From: an uncultured Halomonas sp.
GTDB lineage: Bacteria > Pseudomonadota > Gammaproteobacteria > Pseudomonadales > Halomonadaceae
Length of the DNA: 64,000 nucleotides
Direction: 5' to 3'
Assembly (NCBI RefSeq): GCF_947501415.1
Contig: NZ_CANMVL010000011.1
Location: 62,001-126,000, forward strand
Of the stretch, positions 36,095 through 45,377 are shown piece after piece. The position numbers and the translations under genes were made by a program. Positions within the stretch are counted from its first letter, which is position 1; each line of letters starts with the position of its first letter. A model generated the notes under the pieces. That model was given only the letters and a program-made list of their open reading frames with translations. It searched no databases and was not told the DNA's origin.

Positions 36095-36131
36095 GCAGAG
36101 TGCCGGCCAGTGATGGCCGGCACTCTGCATT
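36095..36131. terminator. Bidirectional terminator between crc and rph
   Basis: A 14-bp perfect stem (GCAGAGTGCCGGCC and partner) with a 6-nt loop AGTGAT, followed by ATTAG on the plus strand, in the gap between convergent genes. Confidence 0.8.
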
Positions 36132-36149
36132 AGCATGAGGCCTGCAGGA

Positions 36150-36887
36150 TCAGCGCGGTATACCCAGCGACTCACGCTGGTGGTCGAACAGCTGCACGCC
36201 GGCATTCTCGGCCAGCTCGAGCATGGCATTGAGCTCGGCGCGACTGAAGCTGTCCTTCTCGGCGGTGCCCTGTACCTCGATCAGGCTGCCCCCTTCGGTC
36301 ATCACCACATTCATGTCGGTATCGGCACCGCTATCCTCGGGGTAGTCCAGGTCCACCACCGGCACGCCCTTGAAGATGCCCACCGACACCGAGCTGACCA
36401 GCTGCTTGAAGGGGTCTCCCTTGATCAGCTTGTTGCGTTGCAGGTAACGAATCGCGTCCACCAGCGCCACGCAGCCGCCGGTGATGGAAGCGGTTCGCGT
36501 GCCGCCATCGGCCTGGATCACGTCGCAGTCCACGGTGATGGTGAATTCACCCAGCTTCTTGAGGTTGACCGCCGCACGCAGTGAACGACCGATCAGCCGC
36601 TGGATCTCCAGGGTGCGGCCGCCCTGCTTGCCGCGGGTCGCCTCGCGTCCACCGCGGGTATGGGTGGCCCGGGGCAGCATGCCGTACTCGGCGGTGACCC
36701 AGCCCTGGCCCTTGCCGCGCAGCCAGCGCGGCACGCCGGGCTCGACGCTGGCGTTGCACAGCACCTTGGTATCGCCGAACTCCACCAGCACCGAGCCCTC
36801 GGCATGACGGGTGTAGTCGCGGGTCAGGCGGATCTCGCGGGGCTGCTCGGGCGCGCGCCCGCTGGGGCGTCGAAAGTCGTTGGCCAT
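36150..36887 (-). CDS. rph: Ribonuclease PH
   Basis: A 245-residue phosphorolytic 3'-5' exoribonuclease that trims tRNA 3' ends. Recognised by [73 protein letters not shown] and [19 protein letters not shown], all conserved in RNase PH with phosphate-binding Arg and catalytic Asp residues. Divergent from yicC with a 171-bp gap, as in many gammaproteobacteria. Confidence 0.97.
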   Translation of the reverse strand: MANDFRRPSGRAPEQPREIRLTRDYTRHAEGSVLVEFGDTKVLCNASVEPGVPRWLRGKGQGWVTAEYGMLPRATHTRGGREATRGKQGGRTLEIQRLIGRSLRAAVNLKKLGEFTITVDCDVIQADGGTRTASITGGCVALVDAIRYLQRNKLIKGDPFKQLVSSVSVGIFKGVPVVDLDYPEDSGADTDMNVVMTEGGSLIEVQGTAEKDSFSRAELNAMLELAENAGVQLFDHQRESLGIPR

Positions 36888-37058
36888 GATACCTCGTGAT
36901 CGATAGGGGTTGAGAAGACGTTGAGTTGTTTCGGCTGGCCGACATTCTACACGCTTGGCCCGACGCTGCCGGCGAATCGGTTACACTGCGGCCTGTTCAC
37001 GAGGCATGATCCGCTCTTCTCACCCTTCATCTCACACCAGTCACCCCGGGAGCCCACC

Positions 37059-37922
37059 ATGGTGCACAGCATGACCGCCTTCGCCCGTCAGGAGCACACC
37101 GCCGCCTGGGGCAACCTGCAGCTCGAATTGCGTTCGGTGAACCAGCGCTATCTCGAACCCCACTTCCGCCTGCCGGAGAGCCTTCGCGATCTGGAGCCCG
37201 CCTTCCGCGATGCGCTGCGTGCTCGCCTGGCGCGGGGCAAGGTCGAGGTCAGCCTGCGCTTCGAGGCCGCCGGTGAGGGCACCGAGCTCGCCGTCAACCC
37301 GACACGGCTCGCCGAGCTCGGCCGCGCCCTGGGCGAGGTGCGCCAAGTAGTGACGGAGGCCACCCCGCCCGACGCCCTGGCCCTGCTCGAGTACCCGGGG
37401 GTGCTGGAGAGCCGCGGCCCCGATCCCGAAACGGTAAAGAGTGCCGCCCTGGCACTGTTCGAGCGCGCCCTCGACGACCTGCTCGCCGGCCGCGCCCGGG
37501 AGGGGGAGAAACTCGCCGAGCTGATCCGCGAACGGCTCATCGGCATCGAGTCTCAGGTAGCCGAGGTGCGTGGCCTGATGCCACGGATCCTCGAGCGCCA
37601 GCGTGCCCAGCTGCTCGAGCGCCTGGAGACGGTAATGGCCGAGCTCGACCCCCAGCGCCTGGAGGCGGAGCTTACCCTGCTGGCCCAGAAGGCCGACGTC
37701 GACGAGGAGCTCGATCGTCTGGCGACCCATGTCGCCGAGGTGAAGCGCCAGCTCGACCAGAAGGGCCCGGTGGGCCGCCGCCTCGACTTCCTGATGCAGG
37801 AGCTAAACCGCGAGGCCAATACCCTGTCGTCGAAATCGGTGGTGGCCAGTACCACCCGCTGCGCCGTGGAGCTCAAGGTGCTGATCGAGCAGATCCGCGA
37901 GCAGGTGCAGAACATCGAATAG
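37059..37922 (+). CDS. yicC: YicC family endoribonuclease
   Basis: A 287-residue cytoplasmic protein with the YicC N-terminal domain (MVHSMTAFARQEH, LELRSVNQRYLEPHFRLPE) and the C-terminal DUF1732 domain (KADVDEELDRLATHVAEVK, LDFLMQELNREANTLSSKS). The middle is helical and acidic. Family members are implicated in RNA decay. The start at 37059 is the canonical family N-terminus; the open frame upstream lacks family sequence. Opposite rph. Confidence 0.94.
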   Translation: MVHSMTAFARQEHTAAWGNLQLELRSVNQRYLEPHFRLPESLRDLEPAFRDALRARLARGKVEVSLRFEAAGEGTELAVNPTRLAELGRALGEVRQVVTEATPPDALALLEYPGVLESRGPDPETVKSAALALFERALDDLLAGRAREGEKLAELIRERLIGIESQVAEVRGLMPRILERQRAQLLERLETVMAELDPQRLEAELTLLAQKADVDEELDRLATHVAEVKRQLDQKGPVGRRLDFLMQELNREANTLSSKSVVASTTRCAVELKVLIEQIREQVQNIE

Positions 37923-37980
37923 CAAGACCTGCCCTCCCTGCCACCCAGTGGGGGGGCGCCCTACCTGTCATGGAGACATC

Positions 37981-39171
37981 ATGTCCGCATCTTCACCCGC
38001 CGCGGCTCGCCATCCGCGCCTGGCGGAACTCGCCCTGGCGCTGGGGGGCTTTGGCATCGGCACCAGCGAATTCGTGATCATGGGCCTGATGGAGCGAGTC
38101 GCCGCCAACCTCGAGGTGGCCACCGCCGACGTCGGCTACGCCATCTCCGCCTACGCCCTGGGCGTGGTGGTGGGGGCGCCGCTGATCTCGGCACTGGCCG
38201 CGCGCGTGCCTCGTCGTGCGCTGCTGATCACCCTGATGCTGGTGTTCGCCCTGGGCAACGTGGCCAGCGCCCTGACCACCACCTTCTGGCCCTTCGTCGC
38301 CCTGCGCTTTATCGCCGGACTGCCCCACGGCGCCTTCTTTGGCGTGGCCGCACTGGTCGCGGCGGCGGCGGTACCCGTGGATCAACGCGCTCGCGCCATC
38401 GGCCGGGTGATGCTGGGGCTGAGCGTCGCCATCGTGATTGGCGCCCCCCTGGCCACTTGGGCCGGCCAGTGGCTGGGGTGGCGCTTCGCCTTCCACGCCG
38501 TGGGCGGTGTGGCCCTGGCCACCATGCTGATGATTCGGCTGTTCGTTCCGGTCCAGCCCGGCGATCGCAACGCGAGTCCACGCCGCGAGCTCGGCGCCCT
38601 GGTCAGTCAGCGGGTCCTCGCCACCCTGGCCGTCGCCGCCATCGGCTTCGGCGGGATGTTCGCGGTATTCAGCTACGTGGTGCCGACCCTGCGCGATCAG
38701 GCGGGCATGCCCGAGGCCCTGGGCCCCTGGGTGCTGGCCATCTTCGGCATTGGCGGCATCATCGGCAACCTGGTCGGTGCCAGGCTTGCCGACCGTCACC
38801 CCGTCGGTGCAATCCCCTGCATCCTGCTGTGGAGCCTGACGATACAACTGGGATTCTATGTCGCCGCCAATCACCTGGTGACGGGGCTGCTGTTCGTTGG
38901 CCTGGTGGGGACCGGCATCGCCCTGGGGCCGGCGCTGCAGTCGAGGCTAATGGATGTGGCCGGTGAAGCGCAGACCATGGCCGCCTCCATGAATCATGCC
39001 GCCTTCAACGGCGCCAACGCCCTCGGCGCCTGGCTGGGCGGTATCACCGTCAAGACCGGCGCCGCCTGGTCGGCCACCGGGCTGGTGGGTGCCGGCCTGG
39101 CGTTGGGTGGTCTGATGATCTTCGTCCTGGGGCGCCAGCTCGAGCGGCGGCGTCCCGCCCCCTCCGGCTAG
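37981..39171 (+). CDS. MFS transporter, DHA1 family (AraJ/NepI-like)
   Basis: A 396-residue protein with 12 membrane helices. The family pattern is clear: GGFGIGTSEFVIMGLM in helix 1, APLISALAARVPRRALL between helices 2 and 3 (motif A), and LRFIAGLPHGAFFGVAALVAA in helix 4. These proteins are drug/H+ or sugar/nucleoside efflux carriers. Start at 37981 with a CATGGAGACATC site. It lies between yicC and gmk, an insertion relative to the gene order I remember in Pseudomonas. Substrate unknown. Confidence 0.9.
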   Translation: MSASSPAAARHPRLAELALALGGFGIGTSEFVIMGLMERVAANLEVATADVGYAISAYALGVVVGAPLISALAARVPRRALLITLMLVFALGNVASALTTTFWPFVALRFIAGLPHGAFFGVAALVAAAAVPVDQRARAIGRVMLGLSVAIVIGAPLATWAGQWLGWRFAFHAVGGVALATMLMIRLFVPVQPGDRNASPRRELGALVSQRVLATLAVAAIGFGGMFAVFSYVVPTLRDQAGMPEALGPWVLAIFGIGGIIGNLVGARLADRHPVGAIPCILLWSLTIQLGFYVAANHLVTGLLFVGLVGTGIALGPALQSRLMDVAGEAQTMAASMNHAAFNGANALGAWLGGITVKTGAAWSATGLVGAGLALGGLMIFVLGRQLERRRPAPSG

Positions 39172-39879
<708 letters not shown>

Positions 39880-40014
39880 AGGCCGCGTCTGTGGCGCTTG
39901 TCAGCGCTGCCGGGCGTCGAGTAACCTATTGGGTCTACCCATAGCGGACACCCGTCCACGCGCCCACCGCGTGTTTGATGTCGGGGGTCCCGTCAGCTCT
40001 TCAGGAAGGCACCC

Positions 40015-40272
40015 ATGGCGCGAGTCACAGTCGAAGATTGTCTGGAAAACGTCGAAAACCGCTTCAAGCTGGTGATGATCTCCACCCACCGCGCTCGCCA
40101 GCTGGCCCGCGGCTCCCGCGACGCCCAGCTGCCGTGGGACAACGACAAGCCCACCGTCATGGCCCTGCGCGAGATCGCCGCCGGCCTGGTCGACTCCAGT
40201 GTGCTCGACGAGCCCATCGAGGCCCTGGTGCGTCCGCCCCAGCCACAGTACGGTAGCTTCACCGAGGAGTGA
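40015..40272 (+). CDS. rpoZ: RNA polymerase omega subunit
   Basis: An 85-residue subunit ([30 protein letters not shown], then [15 protein letters not shown]) that stabilises the beta' subunit and forms part of a ppGpp site in proteobacteria. AGGAAGGCACCC precedes the ATG. It is followed by spoT after 65 bp, the classic gmk-rpoZ-spoT group. Confidence 0.97.
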   Translation: MARVTVEDCLENVENRFKLVMISTHRARQLARGSRDAQLPWDNDKPTVMALREIAAGLVDSSVLDEPIEALVRPPQPQYGSFTEE

Positions 40273-40337
40273 TCCCCGACGGCGCCACGGCGCCGTCCTC
40301 CCCTTTCGGACACTCACCCAGGAGTCAGGCGCGCCGC

Positions 40338-42476
40338 ATGTTCACCATCGATGACCTGGCCGATCGTCTCGGCGGCTATCTACCCCAGAGCGAGATCCAG
40401 CAGGTCAAGCGCGCCTTCTACTATGCCGAGCAGGCCCACGACGGCCAGCGTCGGCGCTCCGGCGAAGCCTATGTTACCCACCCTCTGGCGGTCGCCAACA
40501 TCCTCGCCAACATGCATATGGACCATCAGAGCCTGATGGCGGCCATGCTGCATGACGTGATCGAGGATACCGGTGTCGACAAGGAGGCCCTGGCCCAGCA
40601 GTTCGGAGCCCCAGTTGCCGAACTGGTGGATGGCGTCTCCAAGCTGACCCAGATCGCCTTCGAGGACAAGGCGGTGGCTCAGGCGGAGAACTTCCAGAAG
40701 ATGGTACTGGCGATGTCCCGGGATATCCGGGTGATCATCGTCAAGCTCGCCGACCGCCTGCACAACATGCGCACCCTCGGTGCCCTGCGCCCCGAGAAGA
40801 AACGGCGCATCGCCCGCGAGACCCTGGAGATCTACGCCCGCATCGCCAGCCGGCTGGGCATCAATACCATCCGCGTGGAACTCGAGGATCTCTCCTTTCA
40901 CGCCCTGCACCCGATGCGCGCCGAGCGTATCAAGCGCGCCGTCTCCAGCGCTCGGGGCCACCGCCGGTCGGCGATTCGCCAGATCCAGAACACCCTTCAG
41001 CAGAGCCTCGACGACGGGGGGCTGCCAAGCACGGTGGTCGGACGCCAGAAGCACCTGCTGTCGATCTATCGCAAGATGCGCGATCAGCGCAAGTCGTTCA
41101 ACGAGATCATGGACGTCTTCGGCTTCCGGATTCTCACCGAGGATGTCGACAGCTGCTACCGCATCCTCGGCGTGGTGCATAACCTCTACAAGCCGGTGCC
41201 CGGGCGTTTCAAGGACTATATCGCCATCCCCAAGGCAAACGGCTACCAGAGCCTGCATACCACCCTGTTCGGCGCCGGCGGCATGCCCATCGAGGTGCAG
41301 ATCCGCACCCGCGAGATGGAGGCCATGGCCAACAACGGCGTCGCCGCCCACTGGCTCTACAAGGCGGGCCAGACCGACCACCCCATCGCCGAGGGGAGCC
41401 ACGCCCGGGCTCGTTCCTGGATCAAGGGGCTGCTCGAGATGCAGCGCCACGCCGGGGATTCGCTGGAGTTTATCGAGCACGTCAAGAACGACCTGTTCCC
41501 AGACGATATCTACGTGTTCACACCCAAGGGCGATATCATGGAGCTCCCACAGGGCGCCACGGTGATCGACTTCGCCTACAGTGTGCACACCGATATCGGC
41601 AACAGCACGATCGCCTGTCGCATCGATCGTCACCTGGCCCCGCTCTCGACCCGTCTGGAGAGCGGCCAGACCCTGGAGATCATCACGGCCCCCGGGGCGC
41701 GCCCCAATCTCAACTGGCTCAACTTCGTGATCACCGCCAAGGCGCGTTCGGCGATCCGTCATGCCCTGAAGCACCAGCAGCACACCGAGGCGGTGCAGCT
41801 CGGTCGCCGCCTGCTCAACAAGGCCCTCGGCGAATTCGAGACCAGCCTGGAGGAGCAGCCCGAAGACCTGCTGCCCGATCTGCTCGCGGAGCTGAGCCTG
41901 AAGAACGAGGATGCCCTGCTGGAGTCGATCGGCCTTGGCTCACGTGTGGCCCACGTCATCGCACGTCGCCTGATGGACCTTCAGCATGGTGCGGCCACCG
42001 GCCAGGACAACGCCCCGGACACTCGCCGCCATGGTCCGATCCTGATTAGCGGCGCCGAGGGCATGATCATCAAGTTCGCTCGCTGCTGTCATCCACTGCC
42101 CGGCGATCCGGTGGTGGGCCACCTCTCGGTAGGCAAAGGCATCGTGGTGCACCGTGCCGAGTGCCGTAACCTGGCCGAACTCAAGACCGACCCCGAGAAG
42201 CTATTCCCCCTGGAGTGGGCGGAGACCATCGACGAGGACTTCCCGGTGGCACTGCGCCTCGAGGTGCAGAGCCATCGCGGCCTGGTCGCCGAACTGGCCG
42301 GGGTGGTCACCGATGCGGACGCCAACGTCGAGCGCATCGGCATCGAGGAGCGCGACGCCCGCCTGGCCACGCTCAACCTGACCCTGGCGGTGCGTGATCG
42401 CGTCCATCTGGCGCGCATCATCAAGCGTCTACGCAACCTCTCACACGTCGAGCGCATCAGCCGCCTCGGCAACTGA
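40338..42476 (+). CDS. spoT: Bifunctional (p)ppGpp synthetase/hydrolase SpoT
   Basis: A 712-residue stringent response enzyme. The HD hydrolase domain has LHDVIEDTG near residue 75 and VKLADRLHNMRTL. The synthetase domain has RKSFNEIMDVFGFRI and the RFKDYIAIPKANGYQSLHT loop; RFKD is the SpoT-type (RxKD) signature. TGS (about 390-450: DDIYVFTPKGDIMELPQGAT) and a C-terminal ACT domain (after 630) follow. Hydrolase residues are intact, so degradation of ppGpp is expected. ATG at 40338 follows CCAGGAGTCAGG. A good terminator follows. Confidence 0.97.
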   Translation: MFTIDDLADRLGGYLPQSEIQQVKRAFYYAEQAHDGQRRRSGEAYVTHPLAVANILANMHMDHQSLMAAMLHDVIEDTGVDKEALAQQFGAPVAELVDGVSKLTQIAFEDKAVAQAENFQKMVLAMSRDIRVIIVKLADRLHNMRTLGALRPEKKRRIARETLEIYARIASRLGINTIRVELEDLSFHALHPMRAERIKRAVSSARGHRRSAIRQIQNTLQQSLDDGGLPSTVVGRQKHLLSIYRKMRDQRKSFNEIMDVFGFRILTEDVDSCYRILGVVHNLYKPVPGRFKDYIAIPKANGYQSLHTTLFGAGGMPIEVQIRTREMEAMANNGVAAHWLYKAGQTDHPIAEGSHARARSWIKGLLEMQRHAGDSLEFIEHVKNDLFPDDIYVFTPKGDIMELPQGATVIDFAYSVHTDIGNSTIACRIDRHLAPLSTRLESGQTLEIITAPGARPNLNWLNFVITAKARSAIRHALKHQQHTEAVQLGRRLLNKALGEFETSLEEQPEDLLPDLLAELSLKNEDALLESIGLGSRVAHVIARRLMDLQHGAATGQDNAPDTRRHGPILISGAEGMIIKFARCCHPLPGDPVVGHLSVGKGIVVHRAECRNLAELKTDPEKLFPLEWAETIDEDFPVALRLEVQSHRGLVAELAGVVTDADANVERIGIEERDARLATLNLTLAVRDRVHLARIIKRLRNLSHVERISRLGN

Positions 42477-42488
42477 GCCTTCCCCGAC

Positions 42489-42527
42489 CGGCCCGTCAGC
42501 GCCCGATGGGGCGAGCGGGCCGTTTTT
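42489..42527 (+). terminator. Rho-independent terminator after spoT
   Basis: Outer stem CGGCCCG/CGGGCCG with an inner CGCCC/GGGCG pairing, followed by five T residues (42523-42527). Confidence 0.85.
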
Positions 42528-42562
42528 GATCAACGTGAATCAACCACATGATGGAGTACACC

Positions 42563-42952
42563 ATGAGCAACAAGGCCGTGATCAACACCGAGAAAGCTCC
42601 CGCCGCCATCGGCCCCTACTCGCAGGCCATCAAGGCCGGCAACACCGTCTACCTCTCCGGCCAGATCCCCCTCGATCCGGCCACCATGGAGCTGGTCTCC
42701 GATGACTTCGAGGCCCAGGCCCGCCAGGTCTTCACCAATCTGCGCGCCGTCTGCGAGGAGGCCGCCGGCTCCCTGCAGGACATCGTCAAGCTCAACCTCT
42801 ATCTGGTCGACCTGGGGCAGTTTGCGGTCGTCAACGCCATGATGGAGGAGTTCTTCGAGAAGCCCTACCCGGCGCGTGCCGCCATCGGCGTCAAGGCGCT
42901 GCCCAAGGGCGCGCAGTTCGAGGCGGAAGGTGTGATGATCCTCGGCGACTGA
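42563..42952 (+). CDS. ridA: RidA family enamine/imine deaminase
   Basis: A 129-residue trimeric cytoplasmic enzyme that hydrolyses reactive enamines released by PLP enzymes. Signature stretches are [28 protein letters not shown] and [24 protein letters not shown], with the catalytic Arg in YPARAA. The ATG at 42563 is the family start; a shorter-spaced ATG upstream exists. It follows spoT, as in Pseudomonas and E. coli relatives. Confidence 0.96.
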   Translation: MSNKAVINTEKAPAAIGPYSQAIKAGNTVYLSGQIPLDPATMELVSDDFEAQARQVFTNLRAVCEEAAGSLQDIVKLNLYLVDLGQFAVVNAMMEEFFEKPYPARAAIGVKALPKGAQFEAEGVMILGD

Positions 42953-42973
42953 TCCCTTTTCAGGAGGGTCCAT

Positions 42974-43492
42974 TTGCGCCTATTTCTGGCTCTTGAGCCG
43001 CCCGACGATCTGCGCGAGCGGCTCGCTACGCTTGCCGACCTGGCCCAGGCCCGCTGCGGTGGTCGGCGGATGCCGGACGCGAGCCTGCATCTGACGCTGG
43101 CATTTCTCGGCGAGGTCGACGAAGGCCGTCTTTCGGCACTTGTCGAGTGGGTGGGTTGCCAGGCACCGACTGGGGGCATCTGGCGGCTGGATCGCTGGGG
43201 CAGCTTCCGGCGGCCGGGCAACGTATGGGTCGGGGGCAGGACGCACGACCCGGCGCTCGATGCGCTGCAGGCGGGCCTGTGGAACGGCCTGGAAGCCCTG
43301 GGGCTAGGCGTACGCCCGACGCGCTTCGTCCCCCACGTAACCCTGCTGCGGCGAGCCGAGCGGATGGCCATCGGGCCCCTCGAGGCACAGGCCCCGGTCG
43401 CGCTCGACTGGCGGTGGCAACGCCTGACACTGCTGCGCTCCTACACCGAGCAGGATGGGGCCCGCTACAAGGCCCTGGCCCACTCGGCCTGA
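42974..43492 (+). CDS. thpR: RNA 2',3'-cyclic phosphodiesterase (ThpR/LigT)
   Basis: A 172-residue 2H phosphoesterase with both catalytic HxTx motifs: LHLTLAFLG near residue 40 and HVTLLRR near 121. It opens cyclic phosphates on RNA ends. TTG start at 42974 just after CAGGAGGG, confirmed by the usual RLFLALEPP beginning. 21 bp downstream of ridA, so probably in one operon. Confidence 0.92.
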   Translation: MRLFLALEPPDDLRERLATLADLAQARCGGRRMPDASLHLTLAFLGEVDEGRLSALVEWVGCQAPTGGIWRLDRWGSFRRPGNVWVGGRTHDPALDALQAGLWNGLEALGLGVRPTRFVPHVTLLRRAERMAIGPLEAQAPVALDWRWQRLTLLRSYTEQDGARYKALAHSA

Positions 43493-43516
43493 GAGAGCCG
43501 GAAGGACTGCCCGCCC

Positions 43517-44389
43517 TCAGGCCTTCTCGGGCAGGAAACCTCCCTCCCTGAGCACCTGAGCATAGCCTTCGCGGAAGCTGGGATACTGAAACGTATAGCC
43601 ACTCTCCAGTAGCCGGGTGTTGCTGCAGCGCTTGCTGGCACGGCGACGCAGCGGAGACTGGATGGTCTCGGTAGCCTCCACCTTGAGCTGTTTCGCCAGC
43701 CAGGCCATGACGTCATGGAGGGGAGCCGGCTCACTGTCGGTCGCCAGATAGAGCTCATCGACGGCCTCACCAGCGAGTACCCGACCAATCAGGTGTGCCA
43801 GCACACCGGCACAGTCATCGCGATGAATACGATTGGTATGCATGGCGGGGCTCGCCGGGGCGATGCGGCCTTCGCTGACCTGGCGTATCAGACGGTCGCG
43901 GCCAGGCCCATAGATCCCCGAGAAACGCACCACCGTGCCGGGCAGGTCGTGCTCGAGGAGTGCCCGCTCGGCCTCGCACATCAGCTGGCCGGAAAAACCG
44001 GTGGGTTCGGTGGGGCTGGTTTCATCCACGCTTTCGCCATCGCGCTGCGCGTAGACGCTGGTGGAGGAGATGAAGAAGACGTGGCGCGGTGGCTTCTCGC
44101 GTGCGCCGAATTCCGCCAGGGTGGCCCGCAGCCCCTCGGGGTAGGCGGCACGATAGGCGGCCTCCTCGAAGCGGTCGGCGCTGGCCACATAAACCAGGAT
44201 ATCCGCGTCCGGCAGGCCAGCCAGGCTGGCGGGATCGGCGAGGTCGGCGGTAGCCGCCTCCAGGCCCGCCTCCTTGAGCGATTCGACACGGCGGCGTACG
44301 CCAATCGCGTGCAGACCTTGCGCCTGCAGGCGCTGGCCCAGTGTCGTGCCGATGTCCCCGCAGCCCAGAATCAATGTCGTTGTCTTCAC
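43517..44389 (-). CDS. NAD(P)-dependent epimerase/dehydratase (YeeZ-like SDR)
   Basis: A 290-residue extended short-chain dehydrogenase. The nucleotide motif is at the N-terminus (LILGCGDIGTTLGQRL), VFFISSTSVYAQRDGE contains the conserved Ser and Tyr region, and VVRFSGIYGPGRDRL and NRIHRDDCAGVLAHLI follow. Active-site Tyr-x3-Lys is not clear (an atypical SDR), so its catalytic status is uncertain. GTG start at 44389 with a CGAGGC site. Divergent from oxyR. Confidence 0.85.
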   Translation of the reverse strand: MKTTTLILGCGDIGTTLGQRLQAQGLHAIGVRRRVESLKEAGLEAATADLADPASLAGLPDADILVYVASADRFEEAAYRAAYPEGLRATLAEFGAREKPPRHVFFISSTSVYAQRDGESVDETSPTEPTGFSGQLMCEAERALLEHDLPGTVVRFSGIYGPGRDRLIRQVSEGRIAPASPAMHTNRIHRDDCAGVLAHLIGRVLAGEAVDELYLATDSEPAPLHDVMAWLAKQLKVEATETIQSPLRRRASKRCSNTRLLESGYTFQYPSFREGYAQVLREGGFLPEKA

Positions 44390-44456
44390 CTTTGCCTCGC
44401 CCCCTGATAGAAAGGTCCTATTGGAAATCCACAAGGATGCCCGCTAGGCAACCCTC

Positions 44457-45377
44457 ATGACTCTAACAGAACTCCGCTATATCGTGACACTGGCCCAGGA
44501 GCGCCACTTTGGTCGTGCCGCCGAGCGCTGCTTCGTCTCCCAGCCGACCCTGTCGGTGGCGGTGAAGAAGCTCGAAGAGGAGCTCGGCGTCCCGCTCTTC
44601 GAGCGCTCCAAGTCCACGGTGCAGGTCACTCCGCTCGGCGAGAAGGTCGTCGAGCAGGCCCAGCGGGTGCTGGAACAGACCAGCGTGATCAAGGAGCTCG
44701 CTTCCGCAGGCCGCGACCAGCTGGCAAGCCCGCTGCGTATCGGCGCCATCTACACCATCGGCCCCTATCTCCTTCCTCATCTGGTACCTGAGCTTGCACG
44801 CAGCGCTCCCCAGATGCCGCTGTATATCGAGGAGGGCTTCACCGGCAGCCTGCGCCGCAAGCTGCGCAGCGGCGAGCTGGACGCCATCATCGTGGCGCTG
44901 CCCTTCACCGAGACCGATGTACTGACCAAGGCACTCTATGAAGAGGAGTTCGAGGTGCTGGTCCCGGCGGACCACGCCTGGGCCAGCCGCGACAGCGTGC
45001 ACAAGGAGGAGCTGCTCAAGGAACGCCTGCTGCTGCTCGGCGAGGGTCACTGCTTCCGTGACCAGATTCTCGAGGCCTGCCCGGCCATCAGCCAGAAGCT
45101 CGCAAGCCCCAGCAATACGCTGACCGCCGAGGGGGGATCGCTGGAAACCATTCGCCATATGGTTGCCTCCAAGCTCGGCATCACGGTGCTGCCCCACTCG
45201 GCCATTGGTACCGTCCACTATGAGAGCGGCCTGCTCGAGAGCATACCGTTCGCGGACCCTGCACCGGGGCGAACCGTCGCCATCGCCTGGCGCGCCAGCT
45301 TCCCGAGGCCCAAAGCGATCGACGCCATCACCGAGGCCGTTGCTCGCTGCCGCCAGGCCGATAACGTCAAGACATGA
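44457..45377 (+). CDS. oxyR: Peroxide-sensing LysR-type regulator OxyR
   Basis: A 306-residue LysR-type activator. The helix-turn-helix is in the first 65 residues (LRYIVTLAQERHFGRAAERCFVSQPTLSVAVKKLEEELG). The redox pair is intact: Cys in GEGHCFRDQ and Cys in ILEACPA, nine residues apart as Cys199 and Cys208 in E. coli. It turns on catalase, ahpCF and other peroxide genes. Its stop overlaps the recG start by 4 bp, an oxyR-recG operon also known in Pseudomonas. Likely targets in this window are ahpC and ahpF. Confidence 0.95.
   Translation: MTLTELRYIVTLAQERHFGRAAERCFVSQPTLSVAVKKLEEELGVPLFERSKSTVQVTPLGEKVVEQAQRVLEQTSVIKELASAGRDQLASPLRIGAIYTIGPYLLPHLVPELARSAPQMPLYIEEGFTGSLRRKLRSGELDAIIVALPFTETDVLTKALYEEEFEVLVPADHAWASRDSVHKEELLKERLLLLGEGHCFRDQILEACPAISQKLASPSNTLTAEGGSLETIRHMVASKLGITVLPHSAIGTVHYESGLLESIPFADPAPGRTVAIAWRASFPRPKAIDAITEAVARCRQADNVKT

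Noticed and set aside
40380..41783. 467-codon open frame antisense to spoT
   Set aside because: spoT has intact HD, synthetase, TGS and ACT domains; the antisense frame has none.
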